The notes beneath the pieces were generated by a model that saw only the letters and a list, made by a program, of their open reading frames with translations, ran no database searches and had not been told where the DNA came from. Of a stretch of 64,000 bases of DNA, positions 62,841-64,000 are shown piece after piece (within the stretch, counting starts at the first letter, position 1; each line of letters starts with the position of its first letter). Origin of the DNA: Opitutus sp. GAS368 (GTDB taxonomy: Bacteria; Verrucomicrobiota; Verrucomicrobiia; Opitutales; UBA953); NCBI GenBank assembly GCA_945866215.1, contig CAMBGQ010000005.1, positions 1 through 64,000 of the forward strand. Reading direction: 5' to 3'. Both the position numbers and the translations under genes were made by a program.

Positions 62841-64000
62841 ATGAAACAGAAACACTCCGTGACCATCGAAGAACTCGGTATCACGATCAACACGGGCTCC
62901 ATCGCCCGCCTCGCCAACGGCGCGGTCACCATCAGCAAGGGCGAAACCACGCTCTTCGTGTCGGCTACCGCCGCCGAAGACCTGCGCTCCCCCGACCAGG
63001 ACTTCTTCCCCCTGACCGTCGACTACCGCGAGAAGTTCGCGGCAGCCGGCCGTTTCCCGGGCGGTTACTTCCGTCGCGAAGGTAAGCCTTCCGACAAGGA
63101 AATCCTGACCTCGCGCCTCTGCGACCGTCCCCTCCGCCCGCTCTTCCCCGAAGGCTTCCTCAACGAAGTCCAGGTGATCGGCCTCCTCCTCTCGGCTGAC
63201 CAGATCAACGACTCCGACGTGCTCATGGTGAACGGCGCTTCCGCCGCTCTCCTTTGCTCCGACATTCCTTGGAACGGACCGATCGCCGGTATCCGCCTCG
63301 GTCGCGTCGCCGGCCAGTTCGTCGTCAACCCGACCCACGAACAGCAGTATGAGTCCGACCTGGACCTCATCTACGTCGGCAACGAGAGCGACATGATGAT
63401 GATCGAAGGTTCGGCTGACCAGCTGCCTGAAGCCGATTTCATCGCCGCCCTCGAATACGCCCAGAAGGCCATCCAGCCGATCATCGCCGCTCAGCGTAAG
63501 CTCGCCGCGATGTACTCCAAGACCAAGCGCGTCTTCCCGCTCGTTGTCTGCGAACCGAAGGCTCTCGCCATCTGCGAACGCGTGGCCGCCGAAGGCGACC
63601 AGCTCAAGAAGGCAATCTTCCTCGCTTCCAAGAAGGAACGTGGCGACGCCGTCAAGGCCGTGGTCGAGAAGTCCAAGGCCGCCTGTAAGGCTGAGCTCGG
63701 CGACGTCTTCGACTCCCGTCAGATCAAGATGGCCTTCGAAAAGCTCCAGGAAAAGGTCTACCGCAACGCCATCATTCAGAACGGCGAACGTGCCGACGGC
63801 CGCAAGCCGCTGGATCTCCGGGCAATCTCCTGCGAAGTCGACGTGCTTCCTCGCGTCCATGGGTCCTCGCTCTTCCAGCGCGGTGAAACCCAGGGTCTCG
63901 TCCTCGCGACTCTCGGTACCTCCAAAGATGCCCAGGAAGTCGACGCCATCACCGGCGGCCCGAGCAAGCGCTCGTTCCTCCTGCACTACAACTTCCCGCC
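62841..64000 (+). CDS. pnp: Polyribonucleotide nucleotidyltransferase (PNPase), 3' end beyond window
   Basis: The frame is open from the ATG at 62841 to the window edge, giving about 386 codons; it is absent from the ORF track because its stop lies outside. It starts [13 protein letters not shown], and the first RNase PH domain has [21 protein letters not shown] and [16 protein letters not shown]. The linker helical domain ([26 protein letters not shown]) and the start of the second RNase PH domain ([19 protein letters not shown]) follow. PNPase degrades RNA processively with phosphate and is part of the RNA degradosome in many bacteria. The KH and S1 domains would lie to the right of the window. 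Confidence 0.95.
   Translation, partial: MKQKHSVTIEELGITINTGSIARLANGAVTISKGETTLFVSATAAEDLRSPDQDFFPLTVDYREKFAAAGRFPGGYFRREGKPSDKEILTSRLCDRPLRPLFPEGFLNEVQVIGLLLSADQINDSDVLMVNGASAALLCSDIPWNGPIAGIRLGRVAGQFVVNPTHEQQYESDLDLIYVGNESDMMMIEGSADQLPEADFIAALEYAQKAIQPIIAAQRKLAAMYSKTKRVFPLVVCEPKALAICERVAAEGDQLKKAIFLASKKERGDAVKAVVEKSKAACKAELGDVFDSRQIKMAFEKLQEKVYRNAIIQNGERADGRKPLDLRAISCEVDVLPRVHGSSLFQRGETQGLVLATLGTSKDAQEVDAITGGPSKRSFLLHYNFP

Noticed and set aside
62739-63986. A 415-codon minus-strand ORF opposite pnp
   Set aside because: Complement of a clear PNPase frame that simply has no stop in the window.
1-64000. CRISPR arrays, insertion sequences, prophage or integron
   Set aside because: No regularly spaced direct repeats, transposase, integrase (other than an HTH-only protein), or phage structural gene was seen.

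Overview
This 64 kb window is a GC-rich, gene-dense stretch of a bacterial chromosome, probably from a member of the Verrucomicrobiota (PVC superphylum, possibly Opitutae-like). The assignment is inferred from family content. There is a DUF1592 (planctomycete-type cytochrome) / DUF1552 gene pair, a ThuA-like secreted protein, two Gfo/Idh/MocA oxidoreductases (one Tat-exported), and an Lpt/WaaA set showing a Gram-negative LPS outer membrane. No rRNA operon, phage, insertion sequence or CRISPR array was seen. Both edges cut genes: an oxidoreductase on the left, which also carries an apparent 1-base frameshift, and pnp on the right.

Layout: 1-13.6 kb is carbohydrate-oriented (oxidoreductase, gluconate kinase, ThuA protein, ComM/YifB ATPase, DUF1592/DUF1552 secreted pair, nagB-nagA, a large DUF2339 membrane protein, an amidohydrolase). 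13.6-24.9 kb is core metabolism (split phosphotransacetylase, M60-like protease, purU, leuC-orf-leuD, TM2 protein, sucCD, frr, pyrH). 25-38.5 kb holds tRNA-Gln, an EF-P homologue with an unusual loop tip, an ABCG-like transporter with unknown exported neighbours, a WalJ-type hydrolase, glgC, a heterodimeric ABC exporter and ilvE. 38.6-50 kb holds a PaaK-like ligase, the Tat oxidoreductase, aroK, aat, an AT-rich island with a small HTH protein, a fur-like gene coupled to nadA, DAHP synthase, an Lrp/AsnC regulator with an aminotransferase, and der. 50-64 kb holds fmt, an Lpt-like OstA protein with lptB and hprK, trpD, waaA, rpsB-tsf, a polyprenyl synthase, yhbY, and rpsO-pnp with a structured leader.

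Functionally the window is mostly housekeeping: amino-acid synthesis (Leu, Trp and aromatic, branched-chain), TCA and acetate nodes, translation, and envelope biogenesis. Its most notable features are not a single cassette. Recognisable Shine-Dalgarno sites are almost absent and pyrimidine-rich tracts precede many start codons. An AT-rich intergenic island has nested inverted repeats and an orphan terminator. Several conserved proteins have atypical key residues (EF-P, Fur-like). Several genes are unusually split or coupled (Pta, leuC-orf-leuD, fur-nadA, lpt-hprK).

Many ORF-track starts were moved inward where the longer ORF only adds non-homologous residues. With Shine-Dalgarno sites rare, starts are less certain than usual. 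No gene-free stretch exceeds about 240 bases.
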